Positions 7,951 to 16,597 of a stretch of 64,000 nucleotides of DNA are shown here, piece after piece; positions within the stretch are counted from its first letter, which is position 1; each line of letters starts with the position of its first letter. The notes below the pieces were generated by a model that made no database searches, was not told where the DNA came from, and worked only from the letters and a program-made list of their open reading frames with translations. Made by a program: the position numbers and the translations under genes. The DNA comes from Azospirillum griseum (GTDB lineage: Bacteria; Pseudomonadota; Alphaproteobacteria; Azospirillales; Azospirillaceae): the NCBI RefSeq assembly GCF_003966125.1, contig NZ_RXMA01000026.1, forward strand, positions 2,356 to 66,355. Direction: 5' to 3'.

Positions 7951-10224
7951 TCGGTCGGCGATCATGCGCCCGCGCAGCCAAACCTCCAGCGCCTCCGGCG
8001 GCAGGGGCTTGGCGTAGAGGTAGCCCTGACCGGAATCGCAGGACAGGTCGCGCAGCACCTTTTCCTGCTGGGGGTTTTCCACCCCTTCGGCCAGCACGCT
8101 CATGCCCAGTTCGTGCCCGACCTTGACGATCATCGCGGCGATGGAGCGGTTTTCCGGTCGGCTGTCGATGTCCATGACAAAGGCCCGGTCGATCTTCAGG
8201 ACCGAGGCGGGCAGCCTCTGCAACCGCGAGAGCGACGAATAGCCGGTGCCGAAATCATCGATCGCGATGCTGAAGCCTTGCTTGCGCAGAATTTGCACCA
8301 CCGACAGGATGTGATCGTCCTCCATGGCGTTGCTTTCGGTGATCTCCAGCTCGACGTCGGTCGGAGCGACTCCATGGTCCTGCAACACCCGCTCGGCCAT
8401 CGGCAGGAAGTTGTCGTCGCGCAGTTGGCGAACGGACACGTTGACCGCCATGCGCAACCCCTTGAATCCTTGTGCGTGCCAGCGGGCCAGGGCGCGGCAG
8501 GCCTCGCGCAGCACCCATTCGCCCAGCCACACGATGTGACCGGCGTCCTCGGCCACGGGGATGAAGGTGTCGGGGCGCACCCAACTGCCATCGGGGCGGC
8601 GCCAGCGCAGCAACGCCTCCACCCCGATCACCGCGCCATCGGACAGGCGCAGTTGCGGTTGGTACATCAGAGAGAATTGGTTGGTCGATTGCGCCTCGGC
8701 GATCCGGCTGACCAGGGACAGGCGTCGGTGCAACTCCTCTTCCATCGCCGCGTCGAAATGCAGGATGTGGTCGCGCCCGTCGCGCTTGGCCCGCTTCAGC
8801 GCGATTCCAGCCCGGCGGATTTGGCGATGCACATCCATTTCCGAGGAGTCGGCCAGCGCATAGCCGCCCGACACGCGCACGGTGATCGGATGCCCGCCGA
8901 TCACGAAGGGGTCGAGAAAGCAGCGCTGCACGGTGCGCAGCAGGGGAGCGACGTCCCCAACATGGGACAACCGCGCCTGCACGCCGAACAGATCGCCCGC
9001 CAGACGGCTGACCGCGCCCGCGTCGGCGAAGCTGTCCTGCAGGCGTTGGGCGACCGCCTGCAGCAGCGCGTCGCCGGTGCGGTACCCGAGGCCGTCGTTG
9101 ACGGTTTGAAAATTATCGAGATCGATCAGAAGGATGACAAGCTTTCCGGCCCCGTCAGACCGCATCCGGGTCAAGGACGCGGCGACCTCGTCCTGGAACA
9201 GGGTTCGGTTGGGCAGGCGGGTGAGCGGATCGAAATAGGCGAGCGCGCGGACATGGTCCAACAGCGACGCGTTGTCGAATCCCAGCGCGACGTTCGATGA
9301 GAACACCTCCAACAACTGCCGACCGACCGGCCCGATTGGGCGGCTGGTGGCCAGATAGATCGCCAGATCGTCGCCGGATCGTCCCCGGATGTGCAGGACG
9401 GTGGCGTTGTCCTGAAAGATGCTGGTCCGTTGTTCCAGCGTGTTTTGCAGCAGGAGCCGCAGCGGCGTGTCGGCCAGACTGCTGAGGGGGGAGCCTGACA
9501 GGTGGCGGAAGGGACCGGCCGCCGCCAGGATCACCGGCTCTTCCCCGCCCAACCCGTGGCGCAGGCCGCTCAGCGCCGGTTTGGTGCGGGCCAGGACGAT
9601 GCCGCTGGCCTCGATGTCCAGCAGGCCACCCAGTTGGATGAGGATCCCCTCGCAAAAGGCGGTCAACGAGTTGCGGCGGAACAGCTCCGCCGAGGCCCCG
9701 ATGATCTGCTCCAATCCCCGGCGGCTGGTTTCCAACGCCTGGATGTGGTTGTAGGCGCGCAGGGCGGCGTAGAGCGAGGTCAGCAGGCGGGTGCGCGTCA
9801 ATTCCGATTTGGTGCGGTAATCGTTGATGTCGTAATCGCGGATCACCGCCAGTTCCGGGGCGTAGCCGGGTTGGCCGGTGCGCAGGATGATGCGCGGGCT
9901 TACCAGCCCCAGATCCTCGCGAATCAGATGGACCAGCCGCAGCCCGGCGTCCGGGGTTTCCATCACCACGTCGAGCAGGATCACCGCGAAATCGGGGTCG
10001 CGGCGCAGAATGTCCACCGCCTCCGCCCCGGACCGCGCGTGCGACAGCTCCAGCCGTCGGCCCAGGATTTCCACCCCTTGCAGGGAATAGGCGGTGGTGA
10101 GATGCACCTCGTCATCGTCGTCGACCAGCAGCATCCGCCACACACGATCAGACGGTGCGGTGCCGGACGGCGGCTCGCCGTCTTCGATGATGGCGAAAAG
10201 GTCGTCTTCGTCGGCTGCGCTCAT
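7936..10224 (-). CDS. Response regulator with DUF3369, degenerate GGDEF and EAL domains
   Basis: A 762-residue cytoplasmic regulator likely to hydrolyse cyclic di-GMP. The receiver is at about 28-150 with phosphoacceptor D85 in VILLDVVMET. A DUF3369 sensor region follows (about 170-330; TSRRGLEQIIGASAELF at its start). The GGDEF-like domain has AGDLF at 409-413 in place of GGDEF, so cyclase activity is doubtful. The EAL domain keeps E536-A-L and DDFGTGYSSL, as in active phosphodiesterases. I start it at the ATG 10222-10224 because that puts the receiver at the N-terminus. The open frame runs 97 codons further upstream, but that stretch reads as lipoprotein-like sequence, unsuitable for a receiver. 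Confidence 0.92.
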   Translation of the reverse strand: MSAADEDDLFAIIEDGEPPSGTAPSDRVWRMLLVDDDDEVHLTTAYSLQGVEILGRRLELSHARSGAEAVDILRRDPDFAVILLDVVMETPDAGLRLVHLIREDLGLVSPRIILRTGQPGYAPELAVIRDYDINDYRTKSELTRTRLLTSLYAALRAYNHIQALETSRRGLEQIIGASAELFRRNSLTAFCEGILIQLGGLLDIEASGIVLARTKPALSGLRHGLGGEEPVILAAAGPFRHLSGSPLSSLADTPLRLLLQNTLEQRTSIFQDNATVLHIRGRSGDDLAIYLATSRPIGPVGRQLLEVFSSNVALGFDNASLLDHVRALAYFDPLTRLPNRTLFQDEVAASLTRMRSDGAGKLVILLIDLDNFQTVNDGLGYRTGDALLQAVAQRLQDSFADAGAVSRLAGDLFGVQARLSHVGDVAPLLRTVQRCFLDPFVIGGHPITVRVSGGYALADSSEMDVHRQIRRAGIALKRAKRDGRDHILHFDAAMEEELHRRLSLVSRIAEAQSTNQFSLMYQPQLRLSDGAVIGVEALLRWRRPDGSWVRPDTFIPVAEDAGHIVWLGEWVLREACRALARWHAQGFKGLRMAVNVSVRQLRDDNFLPMAERVLQDHGVAPTDVELEITESNAMEDDHILSVVQILRKQGFSIAIDDFGTGYSSLSRLQRLPASVLKIDRAFVMDIDSRPENRSIAAMIVKVGHELGMSVLAEGVENPQQEKVLRDLSCDSGQGYLYAKPLPPEALEVWLRGRMIADRSRDG

Positions 10225-10562
10225 CAAACAATACCCCGCCCGGCGGTTGCCCCCGTGACTGTGTGATGTGATGCGGACGACCGGAGGTTCCTGACCCTCT
10301 TCACACCCCTCACACCAGAAGGGTGACGCAGGAACCGGAGGCTGTCGATAGGGGATAACCGGGATGGCCGCCGCTGCCGCGCACCCGTCCACGGGTGGTC
10401 GCGGATGTGCACAGGCTGTGAGCAGGGCTGTGCTCATCAGGGCTGCGGTGAATTTCCGCTTGGATAGCCCGAAGGTTGCCATACTCTGTGGCGCGGTGTG
10501 CCGTTGGTGGTCCAACCGCCCGAGGGCAATGACCAGAGGGGCAACGCGTGGGAGCGCAAGGA
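10225..10562. other. Divergent intergenic region between the EAL regulator and the CheW-like gene
   Basis: 338 bp separating two divergently read genes, so promoters for both should lie here. It contains a long imperfect inverted repeat (10285-10335, listed separately) and the direct repeat CCGGAGG at 10280-10286 and 10334-10340. An in-frame stretch upstream of the regulator reads like a lipoprotein signal but lacks support. I could not place a convincing -35/-10 pair. Confidence 0.5.
10285..10335. repeat. Inverted repeat in the divergent promoter region
   Basis: GGTTCCTG at 10285-10292 pairs exactly with CAGGAACC at 10328-10335. Inside it, ACCCTCTTC (10293-10301) pairs imperfectly with GAAGGGT (10317-10323) around a CA-rich loop. 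Flanking CCGGAGG copies form a direct repeat. It could be an operator or an RNA hairpin in the leader of the EAL-regulator gene. Confidence 0.45.
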
Positions 10563-11939
10563 ATGTCAGGATTGGCTGAGGAGGTCGTGGGCGCGCGGGC
10601 CACCCCGCCGACTCCCGCCCTGCGCCTGCTCATCGCCGGGCGCGTCTGGACCGTTCCGTGCGCCAGCGTCGTTGCGGTGACGGAGGTGGAGACGCCGACC
10701 CCTCTGCCCCTGCCATTGCCCGGTCTGGTGGGGCTTGTCGCCGTCAACGGGGAACCGGTTGTGTGCGTGGACCCCACGGGACCGCCGTCATGTGGCGGTG
10801 GTGGGCTTGTGGTTGTGGTGGCCACCGCCGTCGGGCCATTGGCCTTGCGGGTGGACGACGCCCGTTGGGGTCGGGACGCGGAGCTGGACGCCGACGCGCT
10901 GGATTCGGCCCTGCGGCTGCCGTGGTGCGGCGGTCTGCGCCGGGCGATTCCGCGCGCCGTCAGGACGCGCGCCACCCGGTCGCCCGGTTGGCCGCTGTTG
11001 CGGGTGATGCACGATGGTGGCCTGTTGGCCTTGCGCGCCGAACGGCTTGAGCGGATCGAACGGGCGGAGCCGTTGGCTCCGTTGCCGGACTCGGTGGGCT
11101 GGTTGGTGGCGGTGGCGGGTGCGGTGTTGCCAGCCCGTCGTTTGTCCGGTCCGACCATTCGGTCCGGCGACCATGGCGGGTTGCACGCGGTGGTGTTGCG
11201 GGGGGATGCGCCGGGGGAACGGGTGGCGCTGCTGGTGGAGCGCGCCGTCAGCGTGGAACATGGCCCGCCGGAATCCCTGCTTTCCGTTCGCCATCCCGAT
11301 GGCGGGCAATCGCTGTGGTGGCGGGTGACGGAGGGTGTCCCTTTGCGTGTCGTCGATCCGGCCCCGCTGTTCGGCTGGCCTCCGACCGCCGCACCGCTGG
11401 CGGAGACGGCTTCCGTCCCGCCGTCGAGCGGGGACCGGAGGCTGGATCCGGCGCGCTGTCTGTTGGTGGAGCGCGCGGGCGCGGTCGTTGCGATTCCGCT
11501 CGGGCTGGTGGCCGGTGTGGCCGAGTCCGGTTGGGAGGGGAGTGCGGATCGCCTGCGTCTGGCCGGGCCGGGGCGTTGGCGGCGGCATCCCCTGCGGGTG
11601 GATCGGATCCACGCCTTGCCGGACGCGTCGGGACCGGACGCATCGGGGCTGGGATCACCAGGGAATGCTGTTGGCGACCATGCGGCAGAGCCGTGGCGGG
11701 CCATCGGCGGCTTGCCCATGCCGTGGGCGGCCCTGTTCGATGCGGCGCGGTGCGATCCGACGACCGGGCGATGGATTCTGCGGGTGCGGACCGCACCAGA
11801 CGTTGGCACCGCGCCCTTGCCCTGGTCACAGCGCCGGTGTCTTGTGGCGTTCTGGCGGGATTGGATCGCGCCGCCACCGCCCAGCGCTGACGCGCAAGCA
11901 GCCCTTCGACCCCTTGCCTCTCCGCCACCCTTGCCCTGA
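10563..11939 (+). CDS. Degenerate multi-CheW-domain protein
   Basis: A 458-residue protein made of three CheW-like stretches. At 15-100, LRLLIAGRVWTVPC is followed by LPGLVGLVAVNGEPVVCVD, which matches the CheW pattern (LPxxVxxV, GLVNxRGxxxPVxDL). A second (GGLLALRAERLERI, WLVAVAGAVLPARRL) and a third (CLLVERAGAVVAIPLGLVAGV) are weaker. CheW domains couple receptors to CheA. The MCP begins 22 bp downstream, so the two are probably co-transcribed and work together. ATG 10563 is preceded by GGAG at good spacing; a GTG five codons earlier (10548) is the alternative. The assignment rests on pattern, so the family call is moderate. Confidence 0.65.
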   Translation: MSGLAEEVVGARATPPTPALRLLIAGRVWTVPCASVVAVTEVETPTPLPLPLPGLVGLVAVNGEPVVCVDPTGPPSCGGGGLVVVVATAVGPLALRVDDARWGRDAELDADALDSALRLPWCGGLRRAIPRAVRTRATRSPGWPLLRVMHDGGLLALRAERLERIERAEPLAPLPDSVGWLVAVAGAVLPARRLSGPTIRSGDHGGLHAVVLRGDAPGERVALLVERAVSVEHGPPESLLSVRHPDGGQSLWWRVTEGVPLRVVDPAPLFGWPPTAAPLAETASVPPSSGDRRLDPARCLLVERAGAVVAIPLGLVAGVAESGWEGSADRLRLAGPGRWRRHPLRVDRIHALPDASGPDASGLGSPGNAVGDHAAEPWRAIGGLPMPWAALFDAARCDPTTGRWILRVRTAPDVGTAPLPWSQRRCLVAFWRDWIAPPPPSADAQAALRPLASPPPLP

Positions 11940-11961
11940 AACCGCCGGTGATCGCTGCATC

Positions 11962-13899
11962 ATGACCATCAAGACCAAGCTTCGACTGGCTTTTCTGCTG
12001 GTGATCATTCTGTTCGCCGCCTTTGGGGCCGTGGCCATGCACGCGGTTCGCCTGCTGTCCCACGATGTGACCCGCATCACCGACCAGATCCTGCCCGCGA
12101 TGGCGGCCATCAACGCGGTCAACACGGCGACCAGTGACCATCGGGCGGCGGAGTTGCGCCACATCCTGTCCACCGACCCGGACGATATGCGCGCCTTGGA
12201 CGCCGAGATCATCCGACTGCGCGGCCAGATCGAGACGTGGCGCAAACGCTACGAGCCGTTGATCGAGACGGCGGTGGAGCGGGAGCGCTACAACAGCTTC
12301 GTTCGCGATTACGCCACCTATCTGGCTGGAAGCGACAAGATTCTGGGGCTGTCGCGCAAAAACGAGAACGCCGACGCCCACGCGATGGTCGCCCAGGCGA
12401 CCAACCTGTTCCTGAATTTCAGCGACGATCTGACCGAACTGGTGAAACAGTCCCAGTTGGCCGCCGATGAAACCAGCCGCCAGGCCGATCTGGTTTCAAC
12501 CCGGGCGCGGGTGGTCATCCTCGCCGGTTTGGCGCTGGCGATCATCCTGTCGCTCTTGGGCATGTGGATGGTGGAACGGATGATCTCCCGCCCGGTGGCG
12601 CTGCTGACCGAAGGGTTGGGCAAGGTCGGCGTCGGGGATTTGGACGTCAGCGTCGGCATGACCGAGCGGACCGACGACATCGGCGCGATGGCGCGGGCCA
12701 CCGACGCGACCGTCCAGTCGATCAAGGCGCTGACTCATGATCTGGGGGCGCTTGTGGACGCCGCACAGGCTGGGGCGCTGGCCGCCCGCGCCGAACCGGG
12801 GGCGCATCAGGGTGACTACGCCCTGTTGGTCGGCGGCCTGAACACCCTGATCGAAACGCTGACCAAGCCGCTGTTCGAGGTGGTGGCGGTGATGCAGCTT
12901 CTGGCCGCCGGGGATTTGAAGGGCCGGATGAGCGGCCATTACGAGGGTGACTTGCGGGCGTTGAAGGCCAACATGAACCGCAGTTTGGATGCGCTGGTCA
13001 GCCTGCTGGGCGAGGTTGGGACGCTGGCCGGTCGGATGGCCGACGGCGATCTGTCCGGCACGGTTTCCGGTTCCTATCAGGGTGATTTCGCTGTGCTGAA
13101 GGGCAACGTCAATCGGGGATTGGAACGGTTGCGCGACCTGATCGGCAGCGTGGCCGGGGACACCGAACAGATCGCCGTCGCCGCGACGGAGACCTCCGCC
13201 GCCGCCCGGCAGGTGGCCGAGGAGTCCGACCGCCAGTTGCGAAGCCTGACCGCCGTGGCGGGTGCGGTGACGGAAACCGCCCAGTCGGTGGAAAGCATCG
13301 CCGTCAACGCCGGCCGGGGCCGTGATCTGGCCACCGCCACCGCCACGCTGGCCGACGACGGGCGCGTCAAGTTGGCCCAACTGTCCGACGCGGTGAGCCG
13401 CATCGCCGATGCCCATGACCGGATCGAGCGCATCGCCGCGACCATCACCCGCATCGCCGACAAGACGCACATCCTGTCCCTGAACGCCGGGATCGAGGCG
13501 GCGCGGGCGGGTGAGCAGGGCATGGGATTCGGCATCGTCGCCCAACAGATCGGGCGTCTGGCGGAGGACGCCGCCCTGGCGGTGCGCGACATCGAAGGCA
13601 TCGTCGCCGAATCGGCGCGCACGGTGCGCGAGGGCGTGGCGACGGCGGGCGAGGCGCGCGGCTCCATCGACCGCATCGCCGAGGCGGCGCGCGACAGCGG
13701 CGAGGCGGTGCAGGCGATTTCGGCGGCCATGGCCCAGCAGACCGCCGCCGTCCAGGAGCTTGCCCACCGCCTGAGCGATCTGCGCGTCAGCAGCGAGGGC
13801 AACGCCGCCGCCGCCGAGGAAATCAGCGCAACGATGGAGGAGCTGGCCCGCATGGTCCATCGGGCGCGCGAACAGGTGGGCCGGTTCCGTCTGGCCTGA
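11962..13899 (+). CDS. Methyl-accepting chemotaxis protein with three HAMP-like units
   Basis: A 645-residue receptor. TM1 is at about 8-28, then a helical periplasmic sensor resembling 4HB_MCP with TDQILPAMAAINAVN. TM2 is at about 184-206 and is followed by HAMP. Two further HAMP-like units follow in the cytoplasm: VVAVMQLLAAGDLKGRMSG and EVGTLAGRMADGDLSGTVSG, each ending in a LKxNxNR(S/G)L stretch. The signalling hairpin carries KTHILSLNAGIEAARAGEQG, close to the canonical tip. The ATG at 11962 starts MTIKTKLRLAF; the frame is open far upstream but overlaps the CheW-like gene. It follows that gene by 22 bp. Confidence 0.93.
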   Translation: MTIKTKLRLAFLLVIILFAAFGAVAMHAVRLLSHDVTRITDQILPAMAAINAVNTATSDHRAAELRHILSTDPDDMRALDAEIIRLRGQIETWRKRYEPLIETAVERERYNSFVRDYATYLAGSDKILGLSRKNENADAHAMVAQATNLFLNFSDDLTELVKQSQLAADETSRQADLVSTRARVVILAGLALAIILSLLGMWMVERMISRPVALLTEGLGKVGVGDLDVSVGMTERTDDIGAMARATDATVQSIKALTHDLGALVDAAQAGALAARAEPGAHQGDYALLVGGLNTLIETLTKPLFEVVAVMQLLAAGDLKGRMSGHYEGDLRALKANMNRSLDALVSLLGEVGTLAGRMADGDLSGTVSGSYQGDFAVLKGNVNRGLERLRDLIGSVAGDTEQIAVAATETSAAARQVAEESDRQLRSLTAVAGAVTETAQSVESIAVNAGRGRDLATATATLADDGRVKLAQLSDAVSRIADAHDRIERIAATITRIADKTHILSLNAGIEAARAGEQGMGFGIVAQQIGRLAEDAALAVRDIEGIVAESARTVREGVATAGEARGSIDRIAEAARDSGEAVQAISAAMAQQTAAVQELAHRLSDLRVSSEGNAAAAEEISATMEELARMVHRAREQVGRFRLA

Positions 13900-13937
13900 T
13901 CCGTCCTCTGACCGCCCTTTGGGAGCCTGATCGCAAG

Positions 13938-15419
13938 ATGGCTGTTCCGATCATCCTGTCCCGGTTGAACAAGCTGCTGCTGCCGTTGGCCGGGTGCCTG
14001 CTGTTGGGCGGCGCGCTCTATCTGGAAGGCAGCGCCTATCAGGCGACCGGTGCGGAGGCGTTGGAAAGCGGCTGGCGTGTGCTGGGCTATGCCCTGAGCG
14101 TTGGCCTGATCCTGTCGCTGGGCGTGCTGCTGCAACGGGTGGTGCAGTATGTGCTGCTCGACGGGTTGGTCGCGGCGGCGTTGGGGGCACCGGTCCCGCG
14201 TCTTCTCAGCCAGATTTCCGGTCTGCTGATCTTCCTGCTGGCCTTTGGGGCCATCGCCGGGTTTGTGTTCAAGCAGGACCTGACGGTGTTGTGGGCGGCG
14301 TCGGGCGTGGCGGGCGTCGTGCTGGGCATGGCGCTGCGCGAACTGCTGCTCGACATCTTCACCGGTCTGGCGCTGAACCTCGACCGGCCGGTGAAGATCG
14401 GCGACCATGTGGTGCTGCACAAGGCGGGCGACAGCGTGCTGGAAGGGCGGATCGCCGAAATCAGTTGGCGCAGCACCCGGTTGCTGGACGACGCGGGCAA
14501 TCTGGTGATCGTGCCCAACAGCCGGATCGCCGGGTCCACCATCACCAACCATTCCCAACCCAACCCCTGGTTCGAGACCTTGGTCACTGTGACGCTGGAC
14601 GCCAGCGTGCCGACGGACCGCGCCCTGCGGATCTTGGAGGCCGCCGCCATCGAGGCCATCCTGCCCTACAGCGTGCCGGGAGTCTCGCCGCCCTACAGCC
14701 GGGTGCGGGCGATCACCGGGCAGGGGGTGGAATACGCCGTGTTTTTCAGCCCGCCGCTCGAGCGCCGCTATCGGGTGCGCAGCCTGATGCTGGAGCACAT
14801 CCTGCGGCATCTGGACCGCGCCGGTTTGCGCCCGGCCTGGCCAAAGGCCGAGCAGGCGGCGGGCGACCCGGCGGCTCCGACCGGGCGGGCGATGGACGCC
14901 GACGGACTGGCCCGGCTGCTGGCGACCACCGCCCCGACCGACGCGCTCAACGACGCCGACCGCCGGGTGCTCGCCCAAACCATCCGCCGCCGCCGCCTGC
15001 CCGCCGGGTTGACCCTGACCCAGGCCGGAGAGACGGCGACGGCCTTCTATCTGGTCATCGAAGGGTTGATGACCGCCGAGGCCCCGCGCGGGCGCGCCAC
15101 CCAACCACCGCCGGAACCCTTGGGGCCGGGTCGACTGATCGGGTTGGATGCGCTGCTGTTGGGCACGACCTATGGCGAAACCGTGCGCTGCCGGACGGAG
15201 GTTCTGGTCGGGGAAATCACCCTGGACACGCTGGCCACGCTGCTGGCCCACAACCCTGGTGCTGCCGACGCGCTGACCGCCGCCGCCGCCACCCTGCTGG
15301 CCCAGGCCAACCCCGGCGATGCCCGCAGCAGCTTCGCCGGAGAAGCCGATCTGGCCGCCGAAATGCGCGCCACGCTGCGGCGGTCGGCCGGTGGTCTCCG
15401 TCCGCTGGCAGCGGATTGA
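13938..15419 (+). CDS. MscS-type mechanosensitive channel with C-terminal cyclic-nucleotide-binding-like domain
   Basis: A 493-residue small-conductance channel. Four hydrophobic segments lie in the first 150 residues. The pore-lining helix region (AASGVAGVVLGMALRELLLDIFTGL) leads to the beta domain with RPVKIGDHVVL, GRIAEISWRSTRLLDDAGNLVIVPNS and SxxTNHS, the MscS core. From about residue 340 a cNMP-binding-like fold follows (LNDADRRVLAQTIRRRRLPAG, AFYLVIEGLM, LGPGRLIGLDALL). Such fusions are known as bCNG-type channels. In this one the phosphate-binding cassette is not clearly intact, so ligand binding is uncertain. It starts 38 bp after the MCP and may share its transcript. Confidence 0.9.
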   Translation: MAVPIILSRLNKLLLPLAGCLLLGGALYLEGSAYQATGAEALESGWRVLGYALSVGLILSLGVLLQRVVQYVLLDGLVAAALGAPVPRLLSQISGLLIFLLAFGAIAGFVFKQDLTVLWAASGVAGVVLGMALRELLLDIFTGLALNLDRPVKIGDHVVLHKAGDSVLEGRIAEISWRSTRLLDDAGNLVIVPNSRIAGSTITNHSQPNPWFETLVTVTLDASVPTDRALRILEAAAIEAILPYSVPGVSPPYSRVRAITGQGVEYAVFFSPPLERRYRVRSLMLEHILRHLDRAGLRPAWPKAEQAAGDPAAPTGRAMDADGLARLLATTAPTDALNDADRRVLAQTIRRRRLPAGLTLTQAGETATAFYLVIEGLMTAEAPRGRATQPPPEPLGPGRLIGLDALLLGTTYGETVRCRTEVLVGEITLDTLATLLAHNPGAADALTAAAATLLAQANPGDARSSFAGEADLAAEMRATLRRSAGGLRPLAAD

Positions 15420-15437
15420 GCGGTTCCAGCGTCCGCA

Positions 15438-15469
15438 TTGACAGTCCGCGAGCGCTCCCGGAGTATGAT
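15438..15469 (+). promoter_or_regulatory. Promoter-like element with dyad centred in a 20-bp spacer
   Basis: TTGACA (15438-15443, perfect -35) and TATGAT (15464-15469, -10-like) are 20 bp apart. The spacer holds TCCGCGAGCGCTCCCGGA (15445-15462), pairing 8 of 9 positions about its centre, and that centre coincides with the centre of the spacer. Over-long spacers with a central dyad are typical of MerR-family activated promoters. It lies 77 bp upstream of the DUF4157 gene. Confidence 0.5.
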
Positions 15470-15545
15470 GCAACCAGGGGCGTGAAAGGGGGATTGCATC
15501 CCTGTTTCCAGTCCCGTTATGGGTTCATTCGGGTGGGGGCACGCG

Positions 15546-16592
15546 ATGTCTGGCCGTGTCATTCAAGGGCGTTTCCTGTCCTCCGGGCCGCGTTTGGCAG
15601 GCGGGGCGCGGCAGACGTCGCCACGGCCCGGCACGGCGCAGCCGATGGCGCAGGGCAACGCCCGACCCTTGCCCGATGGGATTCTGCGCGGTGGAGCGGG
15701 CGGTCGCCCGTTGCCCGAGTCGGTGCGTCGGAAGATGGAATCCTTCTTCCAGACCGATTTTTCCGACGTTCGTGTCCATGTGGGCGCGGAAGCGCCGTCG
15801 ATTGGCGCGCTGGCCTTCACGTTGGGATCGAACCTGTATTTCGCGCCGGGGCAGTACAACCCGGACTCCCCGCAGGGCCAGCAATTGCTGGGGCATGAGC
15901 TGACCCACGTGGTGCAGCAGCGCTCGGGCCGGGTGCGCAACCCGTTCGGCAGTGGCATTGCCGTGGTGCAGGACCACGCGCTGGAGGCCGAGGCCGACCG
16001 CCTGGGCCAGCGCGCCGCTTCCCATGTTGCCGCGCCGTCGGTTCAGGCGAAGATGGTCTCGAACCGGACCGCTGCGCCTGCTCAACCTCATCACGCCCAT
16101 CCCCATCACGTTGACCCGGCCGGGCAGGCCAAACCGGCTGGCCCGGCTGGATCGGGCTATCGCCTGATCGTTGGGGCCTATCTCCACACCGATGCGGGCA
16201 TGCCCGACGCGATGGCCGGGCATGGCTTCGTCGCGGTGGAGCGGCCCGGCGGCAAACGCGAGGCCTGGGGCTTTTCCCCGGCGGGCTTCTCCGGCATGGA
16301 TCCCAAGCGCGATCTGGGCCGTCTGACCGCTGGCGTGCCGGGGCGGGTCCATCGCGACGAGGCCGCCTTTTCCAAGCCGGGTGTCCGCACTCGCAGCATT
16401 CCGATTTCGGCGGAGCAGGCCGACAAGGCGATGGCGAAGATTGCGGAATATCGGGGCGTCAACGTGCAATTCAGCCTCGCCCGCCGTCAATGCACCGCGT
16501 TTGCCGGGGATGTCGTCAAGGCCGCCGGGGTGGCGGACGCCTTGGGTGCCGCGCCCAGCCGGGGGCCGCGCGATTTTTACCGGAAGGTGTGA
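15546..16592 (+). CDS. DUF4157 metallopeptidase-like protein fused to a C-terminal papain-like candidate toxin domain
   Basis: A 348-residue fusion. Residues 40-160 fit DUF4157, with LPESVRRKMESFF, FSDVRVHVG, AFTLGSNLYFAPGQY and the zinc-peptidase-like HELTHVVQQ (HExxH at 117-121); E149 in LEAEAD could be the third ligand. This domain is common in proteins linked to extracellular contractile injection systems and polymorphic toxins. A His/Pro-rich linker (175-203) follows a VQAK motif. The C-terminal part has AGHGFVAVE (H226) and later RRQCTAFAGDVVKAAG (C316), a His-then-Cys order seen in permuted papain/NlpC folds; this is inference. ATG 15546 is preceded by GGTGGGGG; an ATG at 15519 lacks a ribosome site. 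The next gene starts 5 bp after the stop. Confidence 0.8.
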   Translation: MSGRVIQGRFLSSGPRLAGGARQTSPRPGTAQPMAQGNARPLPDGILRGGAGGRPLPESVRRKMESFFQTDFSDVRVHVGAEAPSIGALAFTLGSNLYFAPGQYNPDSPQGQQLLGHELTHVVQQRSGRVRNPFGSGIAVVQDHALEAEADRLGQRAASHVAAPSVQAKMVSNRTAAPAQPHHAHPHHVDPAGQAKPAGPAGSGYRLIVGAYLHTDAGMPDAMAGHGFVAVERPGGKREAWGFSPAGFSGMDPKRDLGRLTAGVPGRVHRDEAAFSKPGVRTRSIPISAEQADKAMAKIAEYRGVNVQFSLARRQCTAFAGDVVKAAGVADALGAAPSRGPRDFYRKV

Positions 16593-16597
16593 CGGGC

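Noticed and set aside
10225..10515. N-terminal extension of the EAL regulator reading KRKFTAALMSTALLTACAHP, like a lipoprotein signal
   Set aside because: It would export a receiver/EAL protein that must be cytoplasmic; the stretch overlaps the inverted-repeat promoter region and has no ribosome site. The ATG at 10224 is preferred.
12496..15473. Long minus-strand frames antisense to the MCP and MscS genes
   Set aside because: Same shadow composition; the plus-strand genes have intact motifs.
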